Assembly (NCBI RefSeq): GCF_026151205.1
Contig: NC_087073.1
Coordinates: 6,221,001 to 6,285,000, forward strand
Origin: Bolinopsis microptera
Lineage: Eukaryota > Ctenophora > Tentaculata > Lobata > Bolinopsidae
Length of the DNA: 64,000 nt
Direction: 5' to 3'
Shown one piece after another: positions 1 through 11,611 of the stretch (position 1 is the first letter of the stretch; each line of letters opens with the position of its first letter). Made by a program: the position numbers and the translations under genes. The notes under the pieces were generated by a model, which had not been told where the DNA came from, did not search any database, and worked only from the letters and a program-made list of their open reading frames with translations.

Positions 1-94
1 GTTTAGCGCACTGCAAAAGGGTCATCAACTATCTTGACCGCCCCATAGCTCCGATGTTACGGGATCCGTTCGCCATTCCAGGATGGAGTTGGTA

Positions 95-990
95 TTAGGG
101 GATGTGTATTGTGTATCCCTTGACCGGAGGCTGGTCAGGGATCTGCCGGAGCAAGGATGTGAGTTGTATGAATTCGAATTCTTCTATCCTGTTGATGTAA
201 CCAGGAAGGCAATTCCAGAGACGTAGGCCAATAACAGCGAACGAATTGTCATAGAGGCTCTGGTGGTAAGCAGCAACACCCCTTCGTAGGGAGGGTACAA
301 CTTCTTTAATGCCAGTTTGAGGTCTTGAAGTTAAGTTAATCTTCAGATCGTTGATGATGGACCCATGGAGGATCTTCCACATGTGTAGCAGGATATAGCG
401 TTCCCTTCGACGTTGTAGAGACATGAGTGAGATTTTTTAAATCTCCCCCAGTAATCAAAGTGTTGGGTCCCTGCTATTCGAGATGTGAATGTCCGTTGAA
501 CTCCTTCCAGTTCTTGTATATCTGACACTTTTCATAATGGGCAGCAGTATTCGAGTAAACTGCGTACCATGGACTTGTATAGTGTCAGCATGATAGTAGA
601 ACTTCTGGTGTGGAAGACACTCAATACCCATGCGGCCTTTTGACGTGCCTTGTTTGCCATAGCTTTGATTTGTTAAGTCCAGCTCAAGTCAGAACTGACA
701 GTAACTCCAAGGTCCCGAAGTTGTTGGACAGGCGTAAGATTGCCTTTGGAGGTTGAATACTTGTAGACTTCACATGTAAATGGCAAGTGGTGCAATGGGC
801 TAGACCGATTGACAGCATGGCTTAGAAACTCAAATTTGTCTTCATGAAGTGACACATTGTTTCTAATGGACCACTGAGTGACTCTGTCAAGGTCTTGCTG
901 CAGCAGTGGCATATCCTGAGTCTGGGATATGGCTTTCATAATCCTTGTGTCATATGCAAAGCAACGAATGACACTGTTAGTAACGCAGTT
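95..990 (-). pseudogene. CR1/jockey-like LINE reverse transcriptase fragment, decayed
   Basis: Three minus-strand open segments in different frames (about 673-990, 343-528 and 95-424) together give the second half of a LINE reverse transcriptase: the region after the catalytic box (QQDLDRVTQWS), the LEGVQRTFTSRI segment and the C-terminal tail with NSFAVIGLRLWNCLP. The catalytic box is just readable at 949-960 as F-A-Y-D where the family has F-A-D-D, so one catalytic aspartate is lost. The frame breaks at least twice and the 5' part (endonuclease, fingers) is missing. This is a dead, 5'-truncated insertion. The clade (CR1, L2 or jockey group) is inferred from the tail style only. Confidence 0.85.
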
Positions 991-2751
991 TGGATATGGA
1001 GATTAATAGGGTAGTTTCAAGAATTTGGATTCAAGTTTAGTAATTATTTCCTGTCTGATAATATGTTATGTTCATTATCCTGTCACAGGCATATTATCGT
1101 ATGGATGAATGTATTATTTCATCCGTTGAATAGGTAATTTCAGCAGGTGATTAATAACTGCATAAAAAACGTCAGTATTCATTATTAGTTTATATTATGT
1201 ATTAAAGTTCATGATAAGTTTTTGTTGTAAACGTCATCCAATTAACAATGTAATTCATAATTTCTAACAAAAAAGCCGAGTGATTAGGTAGAACTAATTA
1301 AGAATTTTAAAAAGGTACGACAAAATGATTTTGTTACGCCGCGTTTTTTTTTCCGAGGTAAGTGTTCGCTCATTATATTATTTAGATTTTGTATTTAAAT
1401 TTTATTTTTTAAGTTAAAATAATATTTTAGTTTAAACTTCCAGCATTCTTTGAAGTTACGGAAAGAATAGGATAAGCTGTGAATATACTCGTAACACAGG
1501 TTTCTCTTCCGGAATGTGTTGTCCATAGTCCCATGAAGCATCCCAACAAGTTAATTACAATAAATCAACCTTAATTTACTCTCGTTTATAATCGATTTAC
1601 GATGCATGGTGTCACATACCACAAATCATACAGAAACAGTTATATCTATACTTTATTACGCTTAATCAAACATGATAAAGAGAAGTAACTAACATATAAT
1701 AACATAAAAATCATAACATTCATCGATACTTCCAGTTGCATACATATATGCGGTTTAATTGCATTACCTAATATAATGTCATTATTTGATTAGACCTGAT
1801 ATGGATTAAAAGAAATGCAGACTACTAGTTTTTCGAAGAGTTGGACGGATTTTCTATCTGCTGATTTTGTAGCCGTCTTGGCTGGGTACAGAGGAGTCGA
1901 TTGTTTAATCGGACTGATTTTGCTTTATCTTTTATCTTGGAGTTGTCAAATTTAGAACTGCGTTCTTATGGTGATTATTTGCCTTTATGGCCCAAGAGGG
2001 GACACTAGCGGCGCGGGTGTCAGGTCAGGCAACTTTTGGCAAGTTATTATCACATCTTTACCTACAATTTAACGAGATTTAAGTCGGCGGTTGATACGAG
2101 TCCAAAACTTTGATATGCCAGGCAAGGAGTTGAGGCTTCCTTGTGTGACGCGGTAATATCTTATAAACGGAGACTTTTCAGTCTTGAAGCTATATCAATT
2201 TCACGGTTTTGTTGAATTAGCCGTAGACGCCCAGTTTAATAGGTGCTTGAAAATGAGCAGTCTAAATCTTAATCCATATTTTTAATTCCTGATACTTGTG
2301 TCCAGTTGCTATCCATATCGGCAGGATATAAGCAAATGATTTCATCTCATTTCAACATACGATCCAAGTAACTAGTAACAATAACAGCTAACTAATTAGC
2401 GATTTCCCATTAGTATGCTTTCCCTTCATTTCCGGTGATAAACCAGCTGGTTAGTATCGAGCTTGATATCGTTCATTATTGACCGTTCTCCTCTCTCTGT
2501 AGCTGGATATCATCACGCCGTTATTAAAGACACAAAATGAGCCAGCAACAGGTTGTAGGATCATTAGTCAATGGAGAGATGATAATAAGTCTTGGCACCT
2601 GTCCTCGTATTTCAATAAACCACTCCTAGTAAACGCATCATCACAGACCAACGTATATATTATTAGCTTCGCTCCATTACCCCTAGTCTAACTTGTGTTT
2701 AGTGTTAACCGCCCTACCAGATAACTGTTAATATAAAAGCTCTCATTACAA
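991..2751. other. Gene-poor AT-rich DNA, no coding signal seen
   Basis: I see no ORF with recognisable protein features and no exon-like segment here. The only identifiable item is a short copy of a repeat end at 1478-1533, listed separately. Function unknown; probably intergenic. Confidence 0.5.
1478..1533 (+). repeat. Solitary copy of the 22.86-kb element's terminal repeat
   Basis: The stretch ending in GGAATGTGTTGTCCATAGTC closely matches the outer arm of the inverted-repeat element at 22861-23789, including the upstream part that reads GTGAA...CTCGTAACA.AGGTTT. No second arm is found nearby, so this is a truncated or solo end of the same family. Confidence 0.6.
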
Positions 2752-2752
2752 C

Positions 2753-2772
2753 TTTCTCTCTCTCTCTCTCTC

Positions 2773-2840
<68 letters not shown>

Positions 2841-2843
2841 TCT

Positions 2844-2876
<33 letters not shown>
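2753..2876. repeat. (CT)n/(GA)n microsatellite
   Basis: About 120 bp of nearly pure CT dinucleotide, interrupted by three short C runs. The minus-strand ORF across it is an artefact giving an Arg-Glu polymer. Confidence 0.95.
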
Positions 2877-2878
<2 letters not shown>

Positions 2879-5010
2879 AAAACCCTCTATAATACTAATA
2901 GTGGGGAAGTGAGAGGGGGAGAGAGCAGAGAGGGAGGGTTGGTAATTGCTGGCCCACACTCGACATTAGGGCAGGAGAATCGGAGTATGAGAATGGTATT
3001 GTTATCTTGGAAGAGTTTCTCGCCAGTACCCGGATATTGGCGGCGTATTGACCCATACTTAATAGCGTCCTAATTGATTCTTATTTGCTTCTTATTTGCT
3101 TCTCAGTTTTTCTTTTCGAGCTCCTTTTCATATTATAATCTTGGCAGGTTCACTAATCAGCTGGTTCTTTTGTTGCTTCTGATTGATTCGTTGCCACTTA
3201 ATACATCAATTGCTGGAATACTGTAGTCATAATGTGTACTCTGTTCGCTTACTCAGTAATAAAACCAGAACGTATTTACATAAGGGTAAAGGGAACTAAT
3301 TATTTCTTGTCTGTCAATTCTGAACGGTGTCTACAGTTCGCAGCTGGTTAACCGCAAGCTTTAAGCTGAAGGAGAAACTAACAACAACAAGCGGCTTTTA
3401 ATTTCAATCCAAGACAAGTTTCGCTCCAACCCCCTTTCTTTTCTGATGAACTATCCCTCCTCTGTCCTCCTCTAAGAGAAACTTTATGTGATTCACGTGT
3501 ATGAAAAACACGTGTTTTAGGACATTTAGTGGTCATGCTCACAGCGCATACTAAGGATGTGGTCGACACATATTCCTGATATTTCAATTTGTGCTTCTTC
3601 TCCTATTTAAAACCAGTTAGTTTACTTCCGGATTATTCATCTAATGTATGTCGGATGTTGCACATAATTGCCGCTCGTATTCGCTGCTAGTGGTGTATGT
3701 ATCAACCAGACATATCAATACTTGAACTATGGTCTGCTTTCAGAACGTTGAGCCTGTTTGTATCATTATATATTATACCCAAGTTAATTAGAAAAAAAGG
3801 AAAAAGGACGTAGTCGCGTAATATTGTAAATCGTTTTGAAGTTTGTATTCTAACTCAACTTCACAGACATTTTCCCACACCTACATGATCTATCTAACCG
3901 AGCCTCGATATAGAATTGTTCAAGAAGTACTCTTCTAAAGAGCTTTATTAATTCTTCTGAGCTCCACCTCCTGACTTAGAAATAAAGAATTGATTATCAG
4001 CTAATTTTCAGCTAGCTATCAGCTAATTCCAGGCAGTCAACAATGCTACGTCAATGCATTTTCTCGCTTTTTTCCTGTAAACTACAGGCTAAAGAGGTTC
4101 CCGTAGGTTCGATAATTAAAGTGGATGTCATGGAACTTGTCATTGTTCGCCATACCATTATAGTCTACTACACTATTGGAAACCCTCTTGCTCACCACAC
4201 CAGAACTACTGTCCAATCAACTACATTATACTTTATGCCGGGTATCGTTAAGCTCGCGTCGGTGATTTGGCTGTACACAGGGGGGTACGAACCATTTACT
4301 GGGTACCCACTATACCCCAACATCCTCTCTCTTTCTCTCTCTCGTACCCTGGTCCCAGTTTCCCCAGGATCACGGAGCTGCATTTAACGAGCTCATTGTC
4401 CTGAGTGGTGTTTCAAGTGTTGTTTAATTGCCCCTTCTCACAGTATATCACACTGTACTGACTAGTAGACTGGTAAACTAAGCTGGTAAACTCAATATTA
4501 TACGGCAGACCACTTTAAATTCGATAGAGATGCCAGCACACCAAAAATAACCAAATTGAGACTGGTAGACTGACTACTTAGTTCAGTGTCTCTCAACACC
4601 CACCACAGTTCTGGTAACACGGCCGACTTTATTCTGCACTCTGCCGAGTTTGTCGACACCTCATTGTTCTTTGTTATTTCATATTTACTGTGCACTAGTT
4701 ACCCGTTAATTTCACCTATCATCTTTGTATCATAACTCATCAGTTGACCAACGATCGATGTCCAATGTCCATAGTATCCAATTTCAAGTCAAAATGTCTA
4801 CGACAATTGCAGTATTAAAATGATTCTTTGGTCGATAATTTCACTACGACGCTGCGCGAGGTAACGTGACTTCTGTTATCCAATATCATCTTACCGTTCC
4901 TCTAGTCTGGTCAGAATCATAATTAATTTGAACACAAGAGTTGACCAGTTGTCTGATCACCGACCGTATCTTTGTTGTAATAACAATTTATTCTTTATGA
5001 ATGAAATATA
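2877..5010. other. Intergenic DNA without supported gene
   Basis: Contains only short ORFs with no protein-family features, including one of 114 codons at 4043-4387 whose end overlaps a small CT repeat (4325-4343). No splice-bounded exon could be recognised. It includes whatever upstream control DNA GPCR 1 has, but I see no definite TATA or initiator. Confidence 0.5.
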
Positions 5011-5081
5011 AGACCATTCTCTTTAACCAAGTTTTTGACTAGGACAGAAGACTATTCTCTTTAACCAAGTATTTCACTAGG
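5011..5081 (+). repeat. Direct duplication just upstream of GPCR 1
   Basis: Two 33-nt copies (5011-5043 and 5049-5081), both starting AGAC.ATTCTCTTTAACC and ending CTAGG, lie with a 38-bp period immediately before the ATG at 5088. They fall in the expected 5' UTR or proximal promoter and may be a duplicated regulatory or leader segment. No function can be assigned. Confidence 0.7.
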
Positions 5082-5087
5082 CTAGCA

Positions 5088-6314
5088 ATGGAGGAGCAGC
5101 TAACCACGCACAACATCTCTGCAGAGGAGCACGTCATCCCAGCGTACACAAACTACACGTTTGCAGTGGTCTACATGGTCTGCATGTTGGTGGGACTGCC
5201 CGGTAACCTCATGTCCCTGCAGTACTTCATAACCTGTGCAAGGCAGAGCAACACCACTGGGAACAAAACATTCTTCAACAACCTCTACATCCTGACCTCT
5301 CTAACGGACCTGGTCATCTGTGCTACCCTCCCTCCAGTCATCGTCAGTTTTCTGTACCAGCGGGGCGCTGGGTGGTTCGCGTGCGCGCTCTTCTGTCAGC
5401 TGTGGGGTGTCCTGTGGGAGATGCTGCCCTACATCTCGGTCTTCTTCGTGGGCCTCATGTCCATATCCCGGACGGTAGTGCTGATCAAGCCTCTCTGTCA
5501 GCTCAACACCAAGTTGCAGTGGGGGCTGACAGCCGGGTACTGCTTGTTCCTGATAGCGAGAACGGTGTGTCCTATCTGGATGGACGCTGCCACGTACGAG
5601 TACGTGTTCAGTGACGTGTACTGTTACGAGCTCCCCACTGCTGACTGGTCCTACAAGTTCAACTCCATATCCCGCTCCCTGACTCTAGCTGCTCCTGTCA
5701 TCCCCATCTGTATCAGCTGCACTACCTCTTACTGTATTATAATGCTAAACGAGCGCAGACAACTCAAAGCCCGACGACCCTCCAAAGCACGACTCCCTCT
5801 CTGTAAACCGAGTGGAAAACCCGCACTCGCCAAATTGAAGAAATCCTCCCCGATGAACGCCACAATGACAATCCTGATCTTTACAATAGTCTATATAATG
5901 CTGAACATTCCAGTGTTCGTGAACTACCTGCTGATGTCTATAGCTGGGTGGAGTAAGGACTGCGTGAGTGACTGCTATCACAAGACATACCGTAATCACC
6001 CGGCCCTTATCTGGTACAGCTGGAACTTTACCTATATCACGTGTGTGGCCCTGAACAGCACGGTTAATCCCATGATCTATTACTGGCGGATGCCCAGTGT
6101 CAAGGAGTTTGTGAACGTCCGAGTGAGCCGGACAAGTAGAGTGCTGTTGGATATCTCCAATAAGGAGAGTGAGCTGAGGAAGCGAGTGTCGAGTGCCTTC
6201 ATCAGACCTGGGTACCAGCATCAGACTTTGTCTACAGGGGCGCCAGACAGCAGTCCGAGTGCGACCACTCCAGAATTTAATGGAGGCATTCTGGAGGTGC
6301 AGTCACCACACTAG
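5088..6314 (+). CDS. Rhodopsin-type G-protein-coupled receptor (GPCR 1), intronless
   Basis: A 408-residue seven-helix receptor predicted in the plasma membrane. TM1 carries the G-N pair (residues 39-40), TM2 an LTDLV aspartate (Asp74), TM3 follows Cys103, which can pair with Cys179 in loop 2, TM6 has NIPVF (Pro275), and TM7 has NPMIY (327-331), the NPxxY box. The DRY position reads Ser-Arg-Thr (127-129): the arginine is kept but the acidic residue is absent. The N-terminus (about 25 residues) holds N-glycosylation sequons and no signal peptide. The third cytoplasmic loop is basic (about 222-256) and the C-tail is Ser/Thr-rich. The gene is a single exon, as many cnidarian receptors are. Ligand unknown; peptide or amine cannot be decided. 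Confidence 0.9.
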   Translation: MEEQLTTHNISAEEHVIPAYTNYTFAVVYMVCMLVGLPGNLMSLQYFITCARQSNTTGNKTFFNNLYILTSLTDLVICATLPPVIVSFLYQRGAGWFACALFCQLWGVLWEMLPYISVFFVGLMSISRTVVLIKPLCQLNTKLQWGLTAGYCLFLIARTVCPIWMDAATYEYVFSDVYCYELPTADWSYKFNSISRSLTLAAPVIPICISCTTSYCIIMLNERRQLKARRPSKARLPLCKPSGKPALAKLKKSSPMNATMTILIFTIVYIMLNIPVFVNYLLMSIAGWSKDCVSDCYHKTYRNHPALIWYSWNFTYITCVALNSTVNPMIYYWRMPSVKEFVNVRVSRTSRVLLDISNKESELRKRVSSAFIRPGYQHQTLSTGAPDSSPSATTPEFNGGILEVQSPH

Positions 6315-7710
6315 TCTACAGCTCCTGACTCTCTCTCTGTTTTATGATTTTGATATGTTTTAATGTAGGGTATGAAATTAAGTGAAAGACACATTTCGGC
6401 TCACTTAACAGACACAAAAAAAAATTTTCTCAATCACACGAATTGTTTAAAACTCTGCAAACTCAATTCATTGTGATATCTTGGGTTGATTTTTAAATGT
6501 TGTTTTAGATGTAAATTACTTTTCTTTTTCTTATCATTTTTGTTATCAGCCCATGAGTGATGACACACTTCCTTTGTTTGTCTATTGTCTATGATAGACT
6601 ATAGCTGATATTTATTGTATAAAATGATATCAATCTTCGATATTTTTATGTCAAATTGAGAGCTTAGCTTCCATCTATCAAAATCCGCTGGCCAATCTAT
6701 GAATTCAAACTTGTTGTCAAATCCGATGATCCGATAGGTGCAAGGTTAAAATATACATATCAAAGTGTAAAAATTCACCAATCTTTAGTCTGTGTTTACC
6801 CCCCCCCCCCCCCCCCCCCCCCCTACAATTGTTGGCGGTCCCTGCAAAATAGTTCCTTTTCTGGCGCCCAATGGTAGCTAGAATTTTAAAAACCAATATC
6901 TTGGAAATCTTGTTCCCGTCGATCGATATTGTTAATTAAACTGCGAAAATCGGAGAATTGTTCGTAAAAAGGCGAAGTGGAGCGCAGATTATGCACTCAG
7001 CGGACAGCATGGCGTGTTCAGCCTTAAGTCACGCAACCGGTTTAACACCATGGTATTGGTGGCTCAACCTGATGTCTTGTGAATGGACTATTTTGGTTTT
7101 TTCTCCACTTTACCTTTAAACTTTAAAGTGAAGCTAAGGTGCACCATTTTAAAAAGGATTCAGAGTTTAGAGAAGAAATGGCTCCGGTATGACGGATATA
7201 TCCTAGACTGCAGTTCGCATACACAGTTAAGATAATTCATATTTGGGAAATCTTTCGTCCTGCAGAACGGTCGTGCTATACCACAATGATATCTCATCTT
7301 GTTAGGCGAATGTGCTACAAATCAATTTGGCGTTGCCCCTAGCGAGGGCCAATAAAGAACGTTGATTTTAGTCACGTGGAACAATTCTACGCAGTATGAT
7401 CAACCCTTGCAACAAAACTTTTGCATCGCGCGCTACAAAGACACAATCTTGACTTCATGACTGGTCGAGGGACATATCAAAAATACAATCTGCGGCTAAA
7501 ATAATAAGACTAATTTAGTGTGCACGTTTAATATGCATGTCCAATCTGCCGAGTCTGAGAAAAACAGCTAGGTGATTTAGTGAACGATGAATTAACATGG
7601 TAGCTCCTTGGATTACACGATGACAATTGAGTGGGGCAAAATTAAGTGTGCACAATGGACCATGGCAACAAGGCATTGGTGGATAAAATTAATGATAATA
7701 AGTCACAATA
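6315..7710. other. GPCR 1 downstream region and non-coding DNA with poly-C tract
   Basis: The first part is probably 3' UTR. A homopolymer of about 25 C residues runs from 6799 to about 6823, a frequent landmark of foldback-type repeats and also prone to sequencing error. No ORF here is credible. Confidence 0.5.
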
Positions 7711-8756
7711 CGGTAACACGACTCCTGTCCGACAGCGACATCTGTCCGACAGCGACATCTGTCCGACTCAGGGTACCAGAAAAAAACGACATCTGTCCGA
7801 AATTGTGATCTGATTTCAATAAGACACATTTCCAATTTGAGACATGATCTGAACTGTTACTTGCAAATTTGTATACGTAACATTGCCAATTTGAAATATG
7901 ATCTGAGCCATAGTTTACTACTAGTTTATTTTCGACCTAGGCAGGCAGGCATGAAGCAACTGCGTTGTGAATGGCGAGCTCATAGTCCATGAGGATGGAT
8001 TGTGGTTGGTAGCCCCAAGGCTCAAGAAGCCCAGGTGTCTATCTCCTCGAACATGTTGCGGTAGAGGGTCATCGATTTCCCAGGAATGAGTCCATAGAAG
8101 AGGGGGAGGTGCCAGCCATCAGGGAAGAGTCCGTGGACTGTGAAGAGCTGATGGAAGAGATTAGGTGCGGATTTGAAGGTACCGTCGACTACCCAATACT
8201 CCGCGTCCACCATATGATCTGCGTTCTTAGGAGTCCCCCAAAGAAAAGATCGACGAGTCTGTTGATCGTCCCATCCAGAGTTCCAGCGCATCATTGGACT
8301 GTTGTCGGTAAAGAGGATGTAGTTTGCAGGAATGGATAGCGTTTCCAGATCTCTCGGGTCTGTTTGCTGCAGATCTGGGTCTGTTTACTGAAAATTGGTT
8401 GATTTTGTGGATTGCGATAACTGATCTCCATACGGCCGCTGTCCTATATGTACTCATGTAGGCTGTGTCCTGTGATGTGATCAACAGTGTACGGCTAGCA
8501 CAATCCTGTCCTCAAATAGTCAATCACGTATCGATGGATCAGATCTCAATGGATCACATCAGCATTCGAACAATGGGAGCAACGTCACGAGATTATCCGT
8601 GAGCTTGTGAAATACGAATGTGAACCGTAATTACAATATGATCCGAAATTCGGACAGATGTCGCCAAAAACGACTCCTGTCCGACAGCGACATCTGTCCG
8701 AAATTCCCAATTCGGCTGTCGGACAGATGTCGCTGTCGGACAGATGTCGCCCAATC
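7711..8756. mobile_element. MULE-like DNA transposon relic with iteron-built termini
   Basis: The element is bounded by the 8-bp direct repeat TCACAATA (7703-7710 and 8757-8764), fitting a target-site duplication of Mutator-like elements. Both arms consist of a reiterated 17-nt unit containing CGACATCTGTCCGA: two units run inward from 7719 and again near 7786, with reverse-oriented copies at 8650-8665 and 8716-8751. The inside carries a minus-strand MULE transposase remnant. It is about 1.05 kb, so internally deleted compared with autonomous MULEs. The class call rests on the transposase segment plus the duplication length. Confidence 0.75.
8022..8345 (-). pseudogene. MULE transposase domain fragment
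   Basis: The minus-strand frame reads an NYILFTDNS segment, then VVDGTFKSAP..FHQLFTVHG and PLFYGLIPGKS. DGTF with the following QL.T.HG and P..Y.L.P is the signature around the first catalytic aspartate of the MULE transposase domain. Only roughly 100 residues are readable; sequence on either side is frameshifted, and the DDE partners further downstream are not seen. Non-functional; useful for naming the element around it. Confidence 0.75.
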
Positions 8757-9418
8757 TCACAATAGATAAATTGATCTATGATCAAGTAATGAAATAACCA
8801 TACTCTTTAATGTCAGAAATATTGAAGAGGAACTCACATGTTTTAACTTCACTGGAGCTGAGAGGCGGTAACTTGGCCCCTTTCGATTGGATGTCTGAAA
8901 AACCGTCGGAAAAGTATTTGTGTGGATTCATCATGAAGTCGGGGCGTTGAGGCATCCCTATCGAGTCTAAATCGCTAACTTTCAGTACCTGCGATTATTT
9001 TTGAGGTAGCACAGATTATACCTATCGTGTATCTCCATTAGCATGGTCCTAAGTAAATTAAGTTTGAGCGACAGCCTAATACATCCAGTGTTTTTGGATT
9101 AGCTGAAAACTAAGTGGATAGAAAACTAACAGCCCAGTTACCTGTGAAGGGCCACCCATCTGTGTACCAGATATTGGTCGCTGGTCAGCCCCAACTTGGG
9201 GCAGTCTTGCATAGTTGTGAGGCTGGCGTCTGGGTCTTTTTTGCGATCTCTGGTTTGCGTACGACTTTCCTGCGATGGGGTGAGGTTAAATGTCTGAATT
9301 ATATCGATCAGTGATGATCTATGAAGACTGCTGCGGACAGCTGCAGCTGCTGTGAGGTTGAATTGTTGCAGATACATTTCAAAACACGTCAAGAATAAAA
9401 AGAAGTTCACACTGAACA
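8757..9418. other. Non-coding DNA between MULE relic and tRNA
   Basis: Only short ORFs without family features. A TTTTT run on the minus strand (plus 9397-9402 region) lies about 20 nt past the tRNA gene and would serve as its Pol III terminator. Confidence 0.5.
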
Positions 9419-9490
9419 GCCCAATGCGGGGCTCGAACCCGCGACCCCGAGATTAAGAGTCTCGTGCTCTACCGACTGAGCTAACCGGGC
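9419..9490 (-). tRNA. tRNA-Lys (CUU anticodon)
   Basis: The minus strand folds as a full cloverleaf: acceptor GCCCGGT pairs with ATTGGGC with two wobble pairs, the D arm is GCTCAGTCGGTAGAGC, the anticodon stem CGAGA/TCTCG encloses loop CTCTTAA (anticodon CTT), and the T arm GCGGG-TTCGAGC-CCCGC is perfect. The A box (TAGCTCAGTCGG) and B box (GGTTCGAGCC) are intact and no intron is present. The base at position 73 is U, whereas cytosolic tRNA-Lys normally has G73, so it may be a tRNA-derived copy or a weakly charged gene. It stands alone, without a cluster. Confidence 0.9.
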
Positions 9491-9789
9491 ACTGAACTCA
9501 TGCCGATTATAAAGTTAATATTCTATGCATCTTTTGTTATTAAAAGTGCCAATTCCACGAACAATTTTATTCTCCCGTGTCAATCATTTATTCCGTTCAT
9601 TTCATCAGATCAGTGATCGTGAAGTTTACATGTACTTTTAATTCCGTCAAAATTTTTCAACAAGTCTCCTTGTAAATTGCGCATCGTGAACTGCTACAGT
9701 CCCACCAACCCCAGAACTATTTCAAATCCGGCTGCTACTGACCAGTTTTACTGCGAACTTCAGGAAGCAATAACTGTACCTGCTAGACA

Positions 9790-10225
9790 ATAGACATGAG
9801 TTATGGATTTTGGGGATTTTAATAATTTGGTAAAAGGTCCAATCAAGACTTTGACAGTGGTCTCTATAAGAACATTGGGAGGTATGGTGTTGGAAGACGA
9901 AACAAAATGGTGAGAGATTGTTAGATTTCCTAGTATCTAATGGTTTATTTGCTGCTAACACAGCTTTTCTACATTCCAGACGTTACCACTAGAGCTGGTT
10001 GGGTCAAAGATAAAAAGACCAAAAAACTTTTCCCTTATTATTCCCAGATTGACTTTATTCTATGCACTTTGTTTCTCACTGATGCAAGAGGAGGTGCTAA
10101 ACTACACTCAGATAATAAGATTGTGAAAGCAACCATAGACTTAAAGAAACAGACCAAGTTGTATAAAAATAATTCTTCAGCTACTAAAAGGTACACCACA
10201 ACTTCACTGATATCTGGATAATATC
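9790..10225 (+). pseudogene. LINE apurinic endonuclease domain remnant
   Basis: Plus-strand frames give the C-terminal half of a LINE endonuclease: a broken SNGLFAANTAF stretch, then after a +1 shift FYIPDVTTRAGWVKDKKTKK, FPYYSQIDFILC and KLHSDNKIVKATIDL. The family's catalytic S-D-H is S-D-N here, so the histidine is lost. No reverse transcriptase follows. A dead fragment in a transposon graveyard. Confidence 0.8.
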
Positions 10226-11611
10226 CGGTTGGAAGAGACAAGGCCAAATGAAACAAGGAAGTTAGGAGTAAGGGCAAATTTTCGGCGTCAACGCCATCTT
10301 CAGGCTCAAATTATTTGTTATATAGTAGTGTTGAAAGTATTAAGTAACAACTTCACTGGATTTCTCTCACGTAATTCTGAATGCCCCTCACGTATCTAAT
10401 ACTAATAGTAATACTTGATAGGCTCAGCGTTCCAGTTTTGCAGTTTCCCGTGCGTTGTAATTTTCAGCTCTCCTCTCTCTAATTGCAGCTCTCTCTATAA
10501 TTAGAGAGAGAGAGCGCGACTTAGGGAGATAGATATTTTGGCTAGTTCAATAAAGTTATAGACCCCGTCCCCTATACCTTGGATGGAAACGATATACCAG
10601 CATGCAGCAAGCAGCACACTCAAGGCAGCTCAGCCCTACTTCAACTCCGATTATACCGACGCAACTTCGATTACACCAACGTAACGGAAACATCACGTTG
10701 TCAGATCAGGGTTTGGCGTATCACTTCATTAATAAACCCATCTGCTATTCCTTTTGCGCTTAAGTTTTAATATGACTTTACTTACGTAAGTTTTAATATG
10801 ACTTTACTTACGCAACGATTTATTATGACTTTACTTACGTCTTCAACGTTCTTTTATTTGCAATCTTTCATTTTCAATAGCATTTCAACTAAAGCATTTT
10901 CTCTAAAGCTGGTAACCTGCCACTCTTTAACTAATTATTAACCATGATCCTCTTCTAAGTTTTTAGCTTTTACTTTATAAATTCATCTACTATTTCTCTG
11001 CGCTGACGTTTTATTATGACTTTACTCATGCCATCACCTTTCTTTTCTCTGTCATCTAACATTTTCTTCAGCACCCTTCTCACCAGCTGGTAACCTGCTA
11101 CTCCTTTAAGTTTTAACATATGGATATACTTCTAATTTAGATTCTGTTTTTGGTCACTTAGTTTACAACTTAAGTCGGCAGAGTCTTATTGCTCGCGCAT
11201 TTGCTTGCTTATATGTTTGCCCTCTTTACTCTCGCTTGCGCTCCCCTTAGTGTCACAAACACTAGTGTAGGGCTCCTTTTCGACTGAGTCCCGTTTCCCC
11301 TGCTCATGCTCGCTAGTTAGTGCCGCATTTTTGTTCACACACTCCCGCGCACGTAGCATTTTTTTACAGCTTGGCACTGGAAGTTGTCTCCATTTTGCAG
11401 GTGGAAACATTCAATCGAAGAACAGTCTGCATTTAGTGTTTAAGCCATTAGTAACCCTTCTCTCCTTGTTTTCACTGTCCGTTTACCCATCATAGTGATA
11501 ATTACCTGCTACTTTAATTGTTCAACCTCCTCCTACACGAGGAATTCTTAACACGTGGCTACATCACGAGTTACCTCCTCACTGTTCCTCTGTTCCCACT
11601 TCTGCTGCTTA
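10226..11611. other. Non-coding DNA with short tandem duplications
   Basis: Holds three adjacent copies of a roughly 31-nt unit around TATGACTTTACTTACG (about 10763-10840), a related copy near 11010, and an inverted pair of CT/GA tracts at 10478-10515 that could fold. A block around AGCTGGTAACCTGC occurs twice (about 10908 and 11092). No supported gene. Confidence 0.5.

Noticed and set aside
2714-2959. ORF rich in Arg-Glu
   Set aside because: It is the translation of a CT/GA microsatellite.
4043-4387. 114-codon plus-strand ORF
   Set aside because: No domain, no splice context, overlaps a CT tract and an antisense ORF of similar quality.
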